6,896 nucleotides of DNA, from assembly GCA_022564085.1 (NCBI GenBank), contig JADFMC010000116.1, positions 1-6,896 on the forward strand, written 5' to 3'. The stretch is from Fidelibacterota bacterium. Its GTDB lineage: Bacteria > Fidelibacterota > Marinisomatia > SCGC-AAA003-L08 > TS1B11. The position numbers and the translations under genes are program-made. Position 1 is the stretch's first letter. Every line of letters starts with the position of its first letter. Below the pieces are notes generated by a model that was given only the letters and a program-made list of their open reading frames with translations, ran no database searches and had not been told where the DNA came from. Below are positions 6,220 through 6,896 of the stretch, piece by piece.

Positions 6220-6896
6220 CTACTTCCTCGCCTCAATCAACATGAATAAGCCCATCGTTGGGAAAAACCGCTTCAGCAATGCACGCGGCCAAATCTTTCT
6301 GGCCAGCGACAGCAACCCTCCCTGATGTCGCTGCCCCGCACTGGATTCAAGCAGATCGCCGTGGGTGAGAACGGTGCGGATTCTTACGGCACTAAACGCC
6401 GAAAATAATTGCCGTGCCTCAGTGATGGAATATGCTTTTGTGCCAGGGCTTTCCAGATAGAAGGCGTAGATGTCACTAAGCGACGATCGAGGCCGCAAAC
6501 CCAGCAAGGCATAGCGGATCCACAGCATAAGGCCGACCAGACTCCATTTGTGATAAATCATCACGCTCGCCCTTCCGCCCCGTTTCAGCACTCGCCATAC
6601 CTCCGAAACGGCCCTGGGCGTATCCGGGGTGTGGTGCAAAACACCCCAGGAGTAAACCCGGTCAAAATACTCATCGGGGAATTCAAGCTGTTCTACATCG
6701 CCCACTGCCAGCCGTGACGTCAATCCACACGCCGCCAAAACCCGTTGCGTATGCTCAACAGCGCGCTGTGTCAGATCAATGCCGTAAAGCTCCGCTCCTG
6801 CCTGCGCGAAGCGTTGATGATCTGCGCCCATCCCCACGCCGATTTCAAGAACCCGCTTCCCCTTGGCAGTATCAAACCCCGCAAATTCAGGTATGT
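6220..6896 (-). CDS. Class I SAM-dependent methyltransferase, 5' end outside the window
   Basis: The frame is open to the window edge and the true start lies beyond it: the visible 224 residues begin IPEFAGFDTAKGKRVLEIG, so an internal GTG at 6837 would cut through SAM-binding motif I and is not the start. Motif I is VLEIGVGMG at about 15-23. An acidic residue at about 40 (GIDLT) should contact the SAM ribose. GDVEQLEFPDEYFDRVYS at about 65-82 and WGVLHHTPD at about 83-91 are typical of the Methyltransf_11/UbiE-like group. WRVLKRGGRASVMIYH is the usual post-motif III region. The C-terminal 130 residues are basic and hydrophobic, including LVGLMLWIRYALLGL, which may associate with the membrane. 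Such enzymes are frequent in polysaccharide clusters, and the adjacent glycosyltransferase fits that, but the substrate is unknown. The stop is TAG at 6222-6220. Confidence 0.9.
   Translation of the reverse strand, partial: IPEFAGFDTAKGKRVLEIGVGMGADHQRFAQAGAELYGIDLTQRAVEHTQRVLAACGLTSRLAVGDVEQLEFPDEYFDRVYSWGVLHHTPDTPRAVSEVWRVLKRGGRASVMIYHKWSLVGLMLWIRYALLGLRPRSSLSDIYAFYLESPGTKAYSITEARQLFSAFSAVRIRTVLTHGDLLESSAGQRHQGGLLSLARKIWPRALLKRFFPTMGLFMLIEARK

Noticed and set aside
6220..6837. Complete methyltransferase starting at GTG 6837
   Set aside because: That start would split the SAM-binding VLEIGVGMG; the frame is open upstream with convincing coding, so the gene is partial at the window edge.

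Overview
This 6.9 kb window is densely coding, and every convincing gene lies on the minus strand. Read in the direction of transcription (from position 6896 down to 1), the order is: a partial class I SAM-dependent methyltransferase; a GtrB/ArnC/DPM1-like membrane glycosyltransferase; a chimeric reading frame that starts as an NAD-dependent sugar epimerase and finishes as transcription terminator Rho; a Cas6b-like protein with no CRISPR array beside it; a class I aspartate-type aminotransferase; ribosomal protein L31 (rpmE); a short C-terminal DUF1385/YqhQ-like fragment; release factor 1 (prfA); and its methyltransferase (prmC). No rRNA, tRNA, insertion sequence or CRISPR array was seen.

The source is a bacterium with moderately high GC. 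The module rho - rpmE - DUF1385 - prfA - prmC is a common bacterial housekeeping arrangement. Here it is interrupted by a Cas6b-like gene and an aminotransferase between rho and rpmE. Nothing in the window fixes the phylum. The look is that of an uncultured, possibly FCB-group-like, lineage recovered as a metagenome contig, but that is a guess.

The window splits near position 5030. From about 5045 to 6896 it looks like a polysaccharide or lipid-glycan locus (methyltransferase, polyprenyl-phosphate glycosyltransferase, start of an epimerase). From about 5020 down to 32 it is the rho/prfA translation-termination locus. The halves meet in frame inside one 194-codon ORF, at a stretch (LVEHGADV) that is plausible in both parent families. 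The product keeps only the first Rossmann beta-alpha unit of the epimerase. It lacks the RNA-binding domain and Walker A of Rho. The most likely explanations are a misjoin at a shared short sequence during assembly, or a real microhomology recombination. This is the most important point for anyone using the window.

Functionally, prfA and prmC form a clear pair: RF1 releases peptides at UAA/UAG, and PrmC methylates the glutamine of its GGQ motif. Their coding regions overlap by 4 bp. L31 is translated from a strong Shine-Dalgarno that overlaps the aminotransferase stop codon. The Cas6b-like protein keeps the glycine-rich RNA-binding loop but seems to lack the usual catalytic histidine pair, so a role outside CRISPR is plausible.
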